Below are positions 8,825 through 17,919 of a stretch of DNA of 64,000 bases, in pieces. Position 1 is the first letter of the stretch; the number at the start of each line of letters is the position of its first letter. The notes under the pieces are model-generated. The model saw nothing but the letters and a program-made list of their open reading frames with translations, did no database searches and was not told the origin of the DNA. The DNA comes from Flavihumibacter petaseus NBRC 106054 (lineage in GTDB: Bacteria > Bacteroidota > Bacteroidia > Chitinophagales > Chitinophagaceae), in contig NZ_BBWV01000001.1 of the NCBI RefSeq assembly GCF_000974785.1, positions 2,281,169-2,345,168 on the forward strand. The letters run 5' to 3'. The position numbers were made by a program, and so were the translations under genes.

Positions 8825-11545
8825 ATGTTTCGAAGATTACCCGTTGTTGCCCTACTGCTGCTTGTGATAGGATTGGAAGCAAAGGCGCAGCAACCTGATA
8901 CTACTCGTCCCACGGCAATTGATCCCGAACTCGAAGCATTGGTCAATGCAAAAACTCCCAAAGAATATATCATCGCCGGTATCCAGGTTACCGGAACCAA
9001 ATACAGGGATCAGTCCCTTTTACTTTCAGTTTCCGGTCTCGCTGTTGGAGACAAACTGGTAATTCCGGGCGGCGACAATATCAGCAAAGCGATCCTGAAC
9101 TTATGGAAACAAAACCTGTTCTCTGATGTTCAGATCTTCTACACAAAAATTCAGGATAATAATATCTGGCTGGAGATACAGGTTGCGGAGCGCCCGAGTC
9201 TGAGTAGTTATACGTTTAAGGGTGTACGTAAGTCAGAGCAGGAAGACCTCGACAAGAAAACCGGACTAGTCAAGGGGCGGGTGATCACTGAGAACATGAA
9301 AAGAACTGCAGTTCAGAACATTGAAAAATATTACGTAGAAAAAGGATTCAGGGGTGCCAGAGTGGTCATTGATGAGAAACCGGATCCCGCATTCGCCAAT
9401 ACCACACAACTGGTTTTCAACATTACCAAAGGCAACAAGGTCCGCATCAACGATGTAAGTTTTTATGGTGATGAAAAGGTAAGCGAACTGAAGTTGAAAA
9501 AGCAGATGAAGGGCACCAAGGAAACCAGCCGTCTGACGCTTTACCCCAGCGTGGATTCCAGCAGCTACGGATCGAAGAAACGGATGTCTTACAGTGAATA
9601 CATGAACGACTGGGGATTCCTGTCGCCCACCAAAACACTGAATTACCTCGATCCTTATTTCCGTTTCAAGCTATTCAGCTCAGCTAAATACAACGAGACC
9701 AAATACCAGGAAGACAAGGAAAAGGTGGTTGAATATTACAACTCACTTGGTTATCGCGATGCTGGTATCATCAGTGATACCATGTATTATACCGACAAGG
9801 GAAACCTCAATATTGACATCAAGGTGGACGAGGGGCGCCGTTATTATTTCGGTGACATTTCCTGGAAAGGCAATACAAAATACAGTGACTCCGTACTGAC
9901 CCTGATGCTGGGTATCAAAAAAGGCGATATCTATAACCTCGAGACGCTGAACAAGAAACTGAAGATGTCTCAGGAAGGGGGCGATATCAGCGGATACTAT
10001 ATGGATGATGGTTATCTCTTCTTCTCCGTCGAACCGGTGGAAACGCGGGTGTATAACGACACCATCGATTTTGAAATCAGGCTCCGCGAAGGTCCCCAGG
10101 CGACCATTAAAAACGTGAACATCTCCGGTAACGATAAAACCAAGGAGTATGTGATCCGCCGCGAATTGAGAACAGTGCCGGGGGAGAAATTCAGCCGCAG
10201 CGATCTTATCCGTTCCAACCGTGAAATTGCCAACCTGGGATATTTCAACCAGGAGAAAATTGACATCAACCCGGTTCCCAACCCGGATGATGGTACCGTG
10301 GACATCAACTATAAAGTGGAGGAGAAATCGAATGACCAGCTGGAACTTTCAGCAGGCTGGGGTGGAGGGATTGGTCTTACCGGTACACTGGGTGTTACAT
10401 TCAACAACTTTTCCATCCGCAATATCTTCCGGAAAGAAACCTGGGATCCGCTGCCCACCGGCGACGGACAAAAACTGAGCCTGCGCGTGCAGAGTAATGG
10501 CCGGCAATTCAGGTCCTATAACTTTTCCTTTACAGAACCGTGGCTCGGCGGAAAGAAGCGGAACTCATTTACGGTGAGCTATTACAATACGCGTTTCACC
10601 AACTCGTATAACCCGTATACCGGCACCTATGACCGTAAGGCAGGAGATACTTCCTATTTGCGTACACAGGGTATTTCCCTGGCACTCGGAAAACAGCTCA
10701 ACTGGCCCGACAACTATTTTACGCTGGTTTACACACTGAGCTTTACACAGTATAAGCTGAGGAATTACCCCAACCTGTTCCCGGGACTGAACAACACTAC
10801 TGCGCATAACGTAAGTCTGAAACTTGCACTGAACCGTTCATCCATTGATCAACCGATCTTCCCGAGAAGCGGTTCCAACTTCCTGGCAAGCGTACAGCTG
10901 ACTCCTCCATATTCCCTGTTCGACCCAAGCCGGGTGACTTCTGCCAACCCGTATGAATTGCCGGAGTTCCACAAATGGCGCTTCACGGGCGAATGGTATG
11001 TTCCGATCGGTAAACCCATGGGCGCAGACCGCAGCAAACAGTTCGTGTTCAAAGCGGCAGCGAAGTTTGGATTTATGGGTCGCTACAATAAGGATCTCGA
11101 CTATTCTCCGTTTGAAAGATTCCAGCTCGGAGACGCTGGTCTGACGAATAACTTCGGCCTGTTGGGTTATGATATCATTGCACACAGGGGTTATCCGATC
11201 TACGATAATTCGGATCCCACAATTAACCCCGATAAGTCACAGGCGAGCCAATTCTTTACTATATTCAACAAGTATACGATGGAGCTGCGGTATCCGTTCT
11301 CCACGAATCCCAACAGTACCATATTTGGTCTGGCCTTTTTCGAGGCTGCCAACGGATGGTACAATTACCAGGATTACAACCCCTTCCGGCTGCGCCGCAG
11401 CGCCGGTTTGGGTATGCGATTCTTCCTGCCGATGTTTGGTTTGCTGGGCTTTGACTATGGTATCGGATTCGACCGGATAACGCCGAACGGAAAACTGCGG
11501 GATGCCGCCAAGTTTACCTTCATGCTGGGCTTTGAACCGGAATAA
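8825..11545 (+). CDS. bamA: Outer membrane protein assembly factor BamA
   Basis: A 906-residue protein with a 22-residue signal peptide (ends EAKAQ), consecutive POTRA domains over about residues 45-470 (for example YIIAGIQVTGTKYRDQSLLL and ATIKNVNISGNDKTKEYVIR), and a 16-strand-type barrel to the C-terminus. The loop-6 motif is visible as AHRGYPIYDN. It inserts beta-barrel proteins into the outer membrane. Length is at the upper end for BamA because of an insertion within the third POTRA (around SRLTLYPSVDSSSYG), common in Bacteroidota. Two Skp-like chaperone genes follow, the expected partners that deliver substrates through the periplasm. Confidence 0.95.
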   Translation: MFRRLPVVALLLLVIGLEAKAQQPDTTRPTAIDPELEALVNAKTPKEYIIAGIQVTGTKYRDQSLLLSVSGLAVGDKLVIPGGDNISKAILNLWKQNLFSDVQIFYTKIQDNNIWLEIQVAERPSLSSYTFKGVRKSEQEDLDKKTGLVKGRVITENMKRTAVQNIEKYYVEKGFRGARVVIDEKPDPAFANTTQLVFNITKGNKVRINDVSFYGDEKVSELKLKKQMKGTKETSRLTLYPSVDSSSYGSKKRMSYSEYMNDWGFLSPTKTLNYLDPYFRFKLFSSAKYNETKYQEDKEKVVEYYNSLGYRDAGIISDTMYYTDKGNLNIDIKVDEGRRYYFGDISWKGNTKYSDSVLTLMLGIKKGDIYNLETLNKKLKMSQEGGDISGYYMDDGYLFFSVEPVETRVYNDTIDFEIRLREGPQATIKNVNISGNDKTKEYVIRRELRTVPGEKFSRSDLIRSNREIANLGYFNQEKIDINPVPNPDDGTVDINYKVEEKSNDQLELSAGWGGGIGLTGTLGVTFNNFSIRNIFRKETWDPLPTGDGQKLSLRVQSNGRQFRSYNFSFTEPWLGGKKRNSFTVSYYNTRFTNSYNPYTGTYDRKAGDTSYLRTQGISLALGKQLNWPDNYFTLVYTLSFTQYKLRNYPNLFPGLNNTTAHNVSLKLALNRSSIDQPIFPRSGSNFLASVQLTPPYSLFDPSRVTSANPYELPEFHKWRFTGEWYVPIGKPMGADRSKQFVFKAAAKFGFMGRYNKDLDYSPFERFQLGDAGLTNNFGLLGYDIIAHRGYPIYDNSDPTINPDKSQASQFFTIFNKYTMELRYPFSTNPNSTIFGLAFFEAANGWYNYQDYNPFRLRRSAGLGMRFFLPMFGLLGFDYGIGFDRITPNGKLRDAAKFTFMLGFEPE

Positions 11546-11575
11546 TGAACCGATAACGTATTTAAAAAATAAGTG

Positions 11576-12088
11576 ATGAAAAAGATATTTCTCCTGTCCT
11601 GTTTCGTGCTGGCAGCCACTTTTGCGGTGAACGCGCAGCGTTACGCCATCGTGGATACAAAATATATCCTGGATAAGATCCCGGAATATAAGGAAGCCCA
11701 GGTGAAACTGGACCAGTTCAGCGAGCAATGGCAAAAGGAAATCGATACCAAACAGTCAGCGCTGGACAAGATGTATAAAGACTATGAGGCTGAACAGGTA
11801 ATGTTGAGCGAAGATCTCCGTAAGAAGCGCGAGGATGAGATATTTGTTCGGGAAAAGGAAGTGCGGGATCTTCAGCGTAAGCGTTTCGGCTTTGAGGGAG
11901 ACCTTTTCAAAAAGCGTCAGGAGCTCGTAAAACCAGTACAGGACAAGGTTTATGCGGCTATTCAGAAAATTGCGGTTGCCCGGATGTACGACTTTATTTT
12001 GGATAAAAGTGAAGGAATTACAGTTATATTTGCCGACCCCAAACTCGACAAGAGTGAGGATGTGCTGAAGGAGCTGGGTGTTAAATAA
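11576..12088 (+). CDS. Skp/OmpH family periplasmic chaperone (first copy)
   Basis: A 170-residue secreted chaperone: signal peptide of about 20 residues ending VNAQ, a short strand RYAIVDTKYILDKIPEYKEA, then a long charged coiled-coil hairpin (about 40-125) and a C-terminal strand returning to the trimer core. This is the Skp jellyfish arrangement. Skp carries unfolded outer-membrane proteins to BamA, encoded immediately upstream (30 nt). A GTG three bases earlier could also initiate; ATG is preferred. A second, non-identical copy follows after 69 nt. Confidence 0.9.
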   Translation: MKKIFLLSCFVLAATFAVNAQRYAIVDTKYILDKIPEYKEAQVKLDQFSEQWQKEIDTKQSALDKMYKDYEAEQVMLSEDLRKKREDEIFVREKEVRDLQRKRFGFEGDLFKKRQELVKPVQDKVYAAIQKIAVARMYDFILDKSEGITVIFADPKLDKSEDVLKELGVK

Positions 12089-12157
12089 AAATAAAAACAG
12101 ATTCCCTTAGACAACTGAAACCAAACTGAAAACAACTTTTAAGTAACAAACAAAAGC

Positions 12158-12664
12158 ATGAAAAAAGGTTTAACTATTCTGGTAGTGGCTCTTGGTCTGG
12201 TAGCGCTGGGCAACAAGGCAAGCGCACAAACTAAAATTGGCTGCATCAGCTTCAACGAAATTGTTGCTGCTATGCCTGAAGCCAAAAAAGCTGACTCCGT
12301 TTTGTCACAATTCCGTGAAGCATTGATCGCCAGTGCACAGGATAAAGAAACAGCGCTGAATGAAGCCATTCAGAAATTCAATGCTGACTCTTCTAAAATG
12401 ACTACTGCAGTGAAAGATGTTAAGCGTAAAGACCTGCAGGCTAAACTGACTGAATTGCAGGGCGAAGAGCAGCGTATTCAGCAGGAGCTCCAGAAAAAGC
12501 AGGAAGAGCTGAGCGGTCCTATCCAGAAGAAAGCAATGGATGCAGTGACTGCAGTTGCTAAAGAAGCTGGTTACACACACGTGTTCCCCAAAGAATACAT
12601 GATCGTTTCTCCTCCCGCAGATGATCTGCTTCCCCTGGTTAAAAAGAAACTCGGGTTGAAATAA
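12158..12664 (+). CDS. Skp/OmpH family periplasmic chaperone (second copy)
   Basis: A 168-residue secreted Skp-like protein with signal peptide (about 1-23, ending KASAQ), core strand TKIGCISFNEIVAAMPEAKK, and a glutamine-rich coiled-coil region (LQGEEQRIQQELQKKQEELS). It has an early Cys after the signal cleavage site. Codon choice is plain and repetitive compared with its neighbours (many GCT, CTG and AAA codons), which may mean strong expression. The 69-nt gap before it is A-rich and may carry its own promoter. An intrinsic terminator follows. Confidence 0.9.
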   Translation: MKKGLTILVVALGLVALGNKASAQTKIGCISFNEIVAAMPEAKKADSVLSQFREALIASAQDKETALNEAIQKFNADSSKMTTAVKDVKRKDLQAKLTELQGEEQRIQQELQKKQEELSGPIQKKAMDAVTAVAKEAGYTHVFPKEYMIVSPPADDLLPLVKKKLGLK

Positions 12665-12687
12665 AAACTTTTCACAGGCTCTAAATG

Positions 12688-12722
12688 AACGCCGGGATAG
12701 CATCCTGGCGTTTGTTATTTTT
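12688..12722 (+). terminator. Intrinsic terminator after the second ompH gene
   Basis: An 11-bp stem (12688-12698 with 12702-12712, one G-T pair) with a 3-nt AGC loop, followed by a T-rich tract. The tract is also part of the murI promoter box (12716-12723), so terminator and promoter share bases. Confidence 0.8.
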
Positions 12723-12723
12723 G
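12716..12723 (+). promoter_or_regulatory. Promoter -7 box TATTTTTG for murI
   Basis: Exact TAnnTTTG box with its G only 4 nt before the murI ATG, so the transcript should start at or very near the A of the start codon. It lies in the T tract of the preceding terminator. Confidence 0.65.
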
Positions 12724-12727
12724 GCTC

Positions 12728-13555
12728 ATGGCAACCAACTGTCCCATAGGAATTTTTGACTCCGGCTATGGCGGTCTTACCGTGATGAAGGAAATTGTGA
12801 AAAGACTTCCTGACTACGATTATATCTATCTGGGTGATAACGCCCGGACCCCGTATGGAAACAGAAGCTTTGACACCGTTTACCGGTACACCCTGCAGGC
12901 AGTCCAATGGTTTTTTGAACGGGGTTGCCCGCTCGTGGTGCTTGCCTGTAATACTGCTTCGGCAAAGGCATTACGGACCATCCAGCAAAATGACCTGCCA
13001 AGGATCGCACCTGACAGGAGGGTGCTGGGTGTCATCCGTCCGACTACCGAGGTGGTCGGCGAATACTCAAAAAGCGGGAAAGTCGGCGTAATGGCAACCA
13101 ATGGCACGGTCCAGTCCGGCTCCTATCTGATTGAGATTGAAAAGTTCTTTCCGCAACTGGACGTTGAACAGGAAGCCTGTCCGATGTGGGTTCCGTTGGT
13201 GGAAAATGGCGAATACGATCATCCCGGCGCAGACTATTTCATCCGGCAGCATGTAAACCGCCTGCTCGGCAGGAGCCCGGAAATAGATACCATTCTGCTG
13301 GCCTGTACCCATTATCCGCTGCTTTCCCAAAAGATCCGAGCCTGTTTGCCGGATAAAGTGAAATTGATTTCACAGGGACCTCTGGTAGCTGCCAGTCTGG
13401 AGGAATATCTAGCCAGGCACCCGGAGATGGATCAACGCCTCACCCGCGGCGCATCCCGAAACTTCTTCACCACTGACGATACTACTGCCTTCAATCAACA
13501 GGCAAGAGTGTTTCTTGGAGAACCTATTCAATCACAGCGTGCCGACCTGGTCTGA
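12728..13555 (+). CDS. murI: Glutamate racemase
   Basis: A 275-residue cytoplasmic enzyme interconverting L- and D-glutamate for peptidoglycan. Both catalytic cysteines are present: Cys74 in VLACNTASA and Cys193 in LLACTHYPLL, together with Asp11-Ser12 in FDSGYGGLTV and the YLGDNARTPYG segment. Length is normal. Promoter spacing suggests a leaderless mRNA. The gene converges on yidD with a 10-nt gap. Confidence 0.95.
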   Translation: MATNCPIGIFDSGYGGLTVMKEIVKRLPDYDYIYLGDNARTPYGNRSFDTVYRYTLQAVQWFFERGCPLVVLACNTASAKALRTIQQNDLPRIAPDRRVLGVIRPTTEVVGEYSKSGKVGVMATNGTVQSGSYLIEIEKFFPQLDVEQEACPMWVPLVENGEYDHPGADYFIRQHVNRLLGRSPEIDTILLACTHYPLLSQKIRACLPDKVKLISQGPLVAASLEEYLARHPEMDQRLTRGASRNFFTTDDTTAFNQQARVFLGEPIQSQRADLV

Positions 13556-13565
13556 ACAGCAATCG

Positions 13566-13796
13566 TTAGGGTACCGGATCATAGCCGCTTCCGCCCCAGG
13601 GATGGCATCGCCCGATCCGCTTTATCGCCAGCCAGCCTCCTTTCCACAACCCGTACTTGCGAAGTGCCTGAAGGGCATAATGGGAACACGTCGGCGTATA
13701 ACGGCACTTCGGCCCCAGCAAAGGCGAAATCCCCCATTGATAAATCCTGATGAGCAGAATAAACGGGGCAGCCAGTATGCGTTTAAAGGAACTCAT
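13566..13796 (-). CDS. yidD: Membrane protein insertion efficiency factor YidD
   Basis: A 76-residue protein with the family's features: an amphipathic N-terminus ([20 protein letters not shown]), the core [20 protein letters not shown] with its conserved Cys pair, and a C-terminal [15 protein letters not shown]. YidD assists membrane insertion near YidC. Its ATG overlaps the rnpA stop in an ATGA arrangement, and the rpmH-rnpA-yidD order is the classical one. No yidC lies next to it in this window; murI converges instead. Confidence 0.94.
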   Translation of the reverse strand: MSSFKRILAAPFILLIRIYQWGISPLLGPKCRYTPTCSHYALQALRKYGLWKGGWLAIKRIGRCHPWGGSGYDPVP

Positions 13797-14218
13797 GTAG
13801 GAGAATTGGAAATTTTCTTCAGTGCAGCCTGTACAGCGACATGACAGGATTCTTGTTCAGGCATCTCCCTCGCAGTGTAAATAAAAAACACCTGGAGCTG
13901 CATATTGTTCAGTTTCAAGTGATTAATTAAATCAAGCTGTTGCCGGCGAAAAGCTTCCCTGCAAATCCTTTTAATCCTGTTCCGGTCGACGGCACGTTTG
14001 AAGTAGCGTTTGCCAACACCAGTTCCGAAAAGTGCTCCCGCTTCTGCAGCAGGCACTTCTTTTCTCAGTAGAAAATAGACCCGGTAAGGTGTAACGTTAA
14101 ATCGCACCCCCTTTTCAAATAGGGAATCGATCAGTTTCCGGTGTTTAAGCCTTTGGGATCTTCCAAGTGTCAGGCGGTTGATGGGAATAAGTTTGGTGTA
14201 AAACAAAATTAGCTCCAA
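13793..14218 (-). CDS. rnpA: Ribonuclease P protein component
   Basis: A 141-residue basic protein that binds the catalytic RNase P RNA for 5' maturation of tRNAs. The N-terminal [20 protein letters not shown] and the RNR-type signature [20 protein letters not shown] (near residues 71-90) identify it. It is a little longer than the E. coli protein because of an N-terminal extension and a longer loop between strands. It lies 60 nt downstream of rpmH and overlaps yidD by 4 nt. Confidence 0.95.
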   Translation of the reverse strand: MELILFYTKLIPINRLTLGRSQRLKHRKLIDSLFEKGVRFNVTPYRVYFLLRKEVPAAEAGALFGTGVGKRYFKRAVDRNRIKRICREAFRRQQLDLINHLKLNNMQLQVFFIYTAREMPEQESCHVAVQAALKKISNSPT

Positions 14219-14278
14219 ACCGCTGACGGCCGGAGCTAATGTATTTTTATCGGATTCTCCCTTATGTGGGGATACCGG

Positions 14279-14434
14279 TTATTTCAGCTTCTTCTCTGAA
14301 GAAATGGTCAGCTTTTTACGACCCTTTGCACGACGGCTAGCCAATACTTTACGGCCATTGGCAGTTTGCATGCGCTTGCGGAAACCGTGAACGGTTTTGC
14401 GGCGGCGGCGGTGCGGTTGAAATGTTCTTTTCAT
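14279..14434 (-). CDS. rpmH: 50S ribosomal protein L34
   Basis: A 51-codon gene. Translated by hand it begins [20 protein letters not shown] and ends SSEKKLK: the invariant L34 N-terminus followed by the Arg/Lys-rich body. L34 is a small protein of the large ribosomal subunit. It is first in the rpmH-rnpA-yidD operon. Unlike most genes here it has a long leader of about 100 nt, with hairpins that could regulate it. Confidence 0.96.
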   Translation of the reverse strand: MKRTFQPHRRRRKTVHGFRKRMQTANGRKVLASRRAKGRKKLTISSEKKLK

Positions 14435-14455
14435 TTTACTGTTTTTTTAGCCCTC

Positions 14456-14518
14456 AAAAAATGCCACCCGTGAGAAGCCAGGTGGTAAAATTCGCTGCAC
14501 TTCGGGTCACCATACCCG
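14456..14518 (-). promoter_or_regulatory. Hairpin leader of rpmH, possible attenuator
   Basis: Read on the minus strand, the rpmH leader holds a 5-bp hairpin (14514-14518 with 14503-14507, 6-nt loop), then a second 5-bp hairpin (14481-14485 with 14464-14468, 12-nt loop) followed 2 nt later by six T (14461-14456). The second resembles a weak intrinsic terminator about 20 nt before the start codon. Confidence 0.45.
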
Positions 14519-14538
14519 CCGTGTCGTGAAAGGGACGG

Positions 14539-14570
14539 CAAAGGTAGGTAAAACTAAAGATTCAGGCAAA
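14539..14570 (-). promoter_or_regulatory. Promoter of the rpmH-rnpA-yidD operon
   Basis: Minus-strand TTTG at 14567-14570 and an exact -7 box TACCTTTG at 14539-14546, separated by 20 nt. This is the best two-part Bacteroidota promoter in the window. Transcription should begin near 14534, about 100 nt upstream of rpmH. Confidence 0.75.
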
Positions 14571-15158
14571 TTACTGCTTAAGCATTTTTTCGAGCTTATC
14601 CAGCGTCTGGCGGGCATCATCCACGGTAATAAACTTGTATACTTCCGGCACATTTCCTTTACTATCAGGACTCAACGAAGCAGGCATGCCCCTGAAAGGG
14701 CCTACGATTATGGTGTTATCGTCACTGGTAATTTTTTTGAGGGAATTCGGCGCCAGGAAATGGTTTTTGCGGGCCGGGGTCACATTTGCTCCCTGGATCA
14801 GCTGTTTCAGGCTATCCATCCTTTCCATAAGCAGTTCCTGGGTGATATTTCCCTCCCGGGTAGCTTCACCGCCATAATTCTGAACACTGCCGATCAGGGT
14901 GTCTTTCTGAAGGTTCAGTAACCAGGATCCCGTTTCCGGTACCGGGTATTCTTTGCTGTCGTTGCCGCTTTTTACAGTGATTTTATCACCCGTAATGGTA
15001 AGTGTCGCTTCATTATGTTGTGTACCCGGTTCAAACTGCACTACATCACCGTTGGGAGTGATCTTGCCACTGGCCATCACAACAACTTTTTTGGTGGCAG
15101 GAGTGGAGCAGGCTGCCAGGAAGGCCACAGCAGCAGTGAAATAGAAGATTTTTTTCAT
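14571..15158 (-). CDS. Hypothetical lipoprotein
   Basis: A 195-residue exported protein. A basic-hydrophobic signal ends in the lipobox LAAC (Cys17). The mature part has a beta-rich stretch of about 80 residues (SGKITPNGDVVQFEP, EATLTITGDKITVKSG, WLLNLQKDTLIGSV) reminiscent of lipocalin-like or NlpE N-terminal barrels, and a C-terminal helical segment ending DDARQTLDKLEKMLKQ. I do not recognise the family. It lies downstream of sodA with a terminator between them. The stop codon abuts the -33 element of the rpmH promoter. Confidence 0.72.
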   Translation of the reverse strand: MKKIFYFTAAVAFLAACSTPATKKVVVMASGKITPNGDVVQFEPGTQHNEATLTITGDKITVKSGNDSKEYPVPETGSWLLNLQKDTLIGSVQNYGGEATREGNITQELLMERMDSLKQLIQGANVTPARKNHFLAPNSLKKITSDDNTIIVGPFRGMPASLSPDSKGNVPEVYKFITVDDARQTLDKLEKMLKQ

Positions 15159-15172
15159 GATATGGTGGTAAT

Positions 15173-15196
15173 AAAAGATCCCGCTTACGCGGGATC
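15173..15196 (-). terminator. Intrinsic terminator of the superoxide dismutase gene
   Basis: A perfect 8-bp stem (15177-15184 with 15189-15196) with a 4-nt loop. On the minus strand it is followed by TTTTAT. It lies 18 nt beyond the sodA stop. Confidence 0.85.
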
Positions 15197-15214
15197 CAGG
15201 TATTAAAGCAAAGG

Positions 15215-15820
<606 letters not shown>

Positions 15821-15855
15821 AAGATTTAATTTAAATGATATCCTGATTTGGAGTT

Positions 15856-15863
15856 CAAATGTA
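15856..15863 (-). promoter_or_regulatory. Promoter -7 box TACATTTG for sodA
   Basis: Exact TAnnTTTG on the minus strand, 35 nt before the chosen ATG. It also argues against the longer reading frame to 15934. Confidence 0.6.
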
Positions 15864-15952
15864 TTATAAACACCGCGTTCCTCTAAAAGTTTTCCGGCTT
15901 CCGGAAATTGAACAAACTCCGGGCAGGCATTCATGCAAAGGTCAGACCACGC

Positions 15953-16318
15953 TTAAGGATGGCTGCAGAACCAGTTGATCTGGTCTATGGCATCATACCA
16001 GGTCAGCCAGTATTCACGTACATCAGCCTGTATCAGGGTGCCGGCGGAACGGTTGTAGAAAGTTTGTGTGCCATAACGGTTCAGGTCGCCGTAGAGGACG
16101 TCTCCCTGCAACGGGGTGTAACCCGACCAGATACGCAACACGGAATAGCCGTAATAGGTTTCCACTACAAAATAATCACAGTACCCGTCACTGTAGCGGA
16201 CGCCACCCTTTTCGCGCGACAGCCAGTAAGATTCGTCTATCGCAGGGGAGGTGTATTCGCGCCGGCAGGAAGCAAGCAACAGCAAAGCGGGAAGCAGGAG
16301 GAGTAATATTTTTTTCAT
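15953..16318 (-). CDS. Hypothetical small lipoprotein
   Basis: A 121-residue exported protein. The leucine-rich signal ends in the lipobox LASC (Cys18). The mature part is rich in Tyr, Trp and Gly (YCDYFVVETYYGYSVLRIW, YWLTWYDAIDQINWFCSHP) and probably beta-structured; two later cysteines could form a disulphide. The open frame extends to 16402, but the ATG at 16318 gives a perfect lipoprotein signal. I recognise no family. It sits between tadA and sodA on the same strand with no obvious terminator before it. Confidence 0.65.
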   Translation of the reverse strand: MKKILLLLLPALLLLASCRREYTSPAIDESYWLSREKGGVRYSDGYCDYFVVETYYGYSVLRIWSGYTPLQGDVLYGDLNRYGTQTFYNRSAGTLIQADVREYWLTWYDAIDQINWFCSHP

Positions 16319-16385
16319 AACGGTTCGTTTTCCGTTGTATGACAGAAAGAATCCCTCCCGGATTAATAATGGATTGTTAATAGGG

Positions 16386-16829
16386 TCACCCCCTCCTGGC
16401 ACGGAAAAAGTCTTTCATCAGTGCCGCACATTCCGCAGCCAGGATGCCTTTGGAGATGGTTGCTTTGGGATGAAAGGGCCAGTTATTGCCGGTGATCCTG
16501 GCATGACCGTTCTTTTCATCGTCGGCCCCCCAAACGATACGACTCAGTTTGCTCCAGTAAATGGCGCCTGCACACATCAGGCAGGGTTCAACAGTTACAT
16601 AAAGACTGGCATCAGGAAGGTATTTGGCACCCAGAAAATTGAATGCGGAAGTCAATGCAATAATTTCAGCATGTGCAGTAGGATCGCTCAGTTTTTCCAC
16701 CTGGTTATAACCCCTGGAAATAATCTTTCCGCCGGTAACTACAACAGCACCCACCGGCACTTCACCTTCTGCATAAGCTTTCTCAGCTTCCCGGAGCGCC
16801 TGTTGCATGTAATATTCATCCGACATCAT
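16386..16829 (-). CDS. tadA: tRNA-specific adenosine deaminase TadA-like
   Basis: A 147-residue zinc deaminase. The catalytic elements are His53 and Glu55 in AHAEIIAL and Cys83/Cys86 in PCLMCAGAIYWSKLSRIVWG. This spacing and the AGAI segment match TadA, which makes inosine at the wobble position of tRNA-Arg; guanine deaminases of the same fold are the alternative. Two adjacent ATG codons (16829 and 16826) can start it. An exact promoter box lies only 5 nt upstream, so the message is nearly or fully leaderless. dusB, another tRNA modifier, lies upstream on the same strand. Confidence 0.88.
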   Translation of the reverse strand: MMSDEYYMQQALREAEKAYAEGEVPVGAVVVTGGKIISRGYNQVEKLSDPTAHAEIIALTSAFNFLGAKYLPDASLYVTVEPCLMCAGAIYWSKLSRIVWGADDEKNGHARITGNNWPFHPKATISKGILAAECAALMKDFFRARRG

Positions 16830-16834
16830 GATGC

Positions 16835-16842
16835 CAAAAGTA
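16835..16842 (-). promoter_or_regulatory. Promoter -7 box TACTTTTG for tadA
   Basis: Exact TAnnTTTG on the minus strand with 5 nt between its G and the first ATG. Confidence 0.55.
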
Positions 16843-16873
16843 AATATTTGAATTTTCTCAGCATACTGAACGG

Positions 16874-17908
16874 TCAGCCGCAGGTATAAGCCAGGTTGTC
16901 CATGTCTACACCCCGCGGTTCAAACGCATAACCTGCATAGGTGGCAACAATCTCGTCAAGCACTGCATCGATGCTTTCCAGGGTTTTTTCCGTCACCAGC
17001 TTTGCACGGAATTCCTTGATGTTAGGAAGGCCTTTCAGGTAGTTGTTGTAGTGCCTCCGCATTTCATTGATACCGGGCACAAGACCCTTCCAGGCAACAG
17101 ACTGGTGGAGGTGCTTTCGGATTACCACCACCCTTTCTTCAATGGAGGGAGGAGCATGCATTTCACCGGTAGCGATGAAATGTTTTATCTCCCGGAATAT
17201 CCAGGGATAACCGATGGCTGCCCTGCCGATCATGATGCCGTCTACCCCATATTTCTTTTTGTAGGCAACGGCTTTCTGAGGTGAGTCAATGTCACCATTG
17301 CCGAAAATCGGGATGTTAATACGGGGATTATCTTTTACCCTTGCGATCGGATCCCAGTTGGCTTCCCCTTTGTACAACTGGCTTCTCGTACGGCCATGTA
17401 TGGCCAGTGCATGGATACCGACATCCTGAAGCCGTTCTGCAACTTCCATGATGTTGATGGAGTCATGGTCCCAGCCAAGCCTTGTTTTGACAGTAACGGG
17501 AAGCCTGGTAGACCGTACACAGGCTTTGGTTAACCGGACCATCTGGTCAATGTCTTTGAGAACAGCAGCACCTGCTCCCTTTGTTACAACCTTTTTTACC
17601 GGACAACCGAAATTGATATCCAGGAGATCAGGGTTAACGGTGTCGACTATCTGTGCGCTGAGCGCCATCGCTTCTTCGTCACCCCCGAAAATCTGGATGC
17701 CTACCGGGCGTTCTTCTTCGAAGATATCCAGTTTCTGGCGGCTTTTTATGGCATCCCGGATGAGTCCCTCGCTAGAGATGAATTCTGTATACATGAGATC
17801 GGCTCCGTTATCTTTGCAGACTGCCCTGAATGGGGGATCGCTGACATCTTCCATCGGAGCCAGCAACAGGGGAAAATCGGGCAGGGAAACGGAGCCAATT
17901 TTGATCAT
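16874..17908 (-). CDS. dusB: tRNA-dihydrouridine synthase DusB-like
   Basis: A 344-residue flavoenzyme of TIM-barrel type that reduces uridine in tRNA. It shows LLLAPMEDVSDPPFRAVCK at the N-terminus, the FMN-binding GIQIFGGDEEAM, the catalytic Cys102 in DINFGCPVKKV, TVKTRLGWD, the HGRTRSQLYKGEANWD loop and IPIFGNGDI. The C-terminal helical domain is complete. The frame extends eight codons further, but the ATG at 17908 gives the standard start and fits a promoter box 3 nt upstream. The gene is divergent from the CPBP protease with only 11 nt between start codons. Confidence 0.93.
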   Translation of the reverse strand: MIKIGSVSLPDFPLLLAPMEDVSDPPFRAVCKDNGADLMYTEFISSEGLIRDAIKSRQKLDIFEEERPVGIQIFGGDEEAMALSAQIVDTVNPDLLDINFGCPVKKVVTKGAGAAVLKDIDQMVRLTKACVRSTRLPVTVKTRLGWDHDSINIMEVAERLQDVGIHALAIHGRTRSQLYKGEANWDPIARVKDNPRINIPIFGNGDIDSPQKAVAYKKKYGVDGIMIGRAAIGYPWIFREIKHFIATGEMHAPPSIEERVVVIRKHLHQSVAWKGLVPGINEMRRHYNNYLKGLPNIKEFRAKLVTEKTLESIDAVLDEIVATYAGYAFEPRGVDMDNLAYTCG

Positions 17909-17911
17909 GCG

Positions 17912-17919
17912 CAAAGATA
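17912..17919 (-). promoter_or_regulatory. Promoter -7 box TATCTTTG for dusB
   Basis: Exact TAnnTTTG on the minus strand, 3 nt from the dusB ATG, filling the 11-nt gap between two divergent start codons. This predicts a leaderless dusB mRNA. Confidence 0.6.

Noticed and set aside
15821..15934. N-terminal extension of superoxide dismutase
   Set aside because: The promoter box at 15856-15863 lies inside it, and [10 protein letters not shown] at 15820 is the family's natural start.
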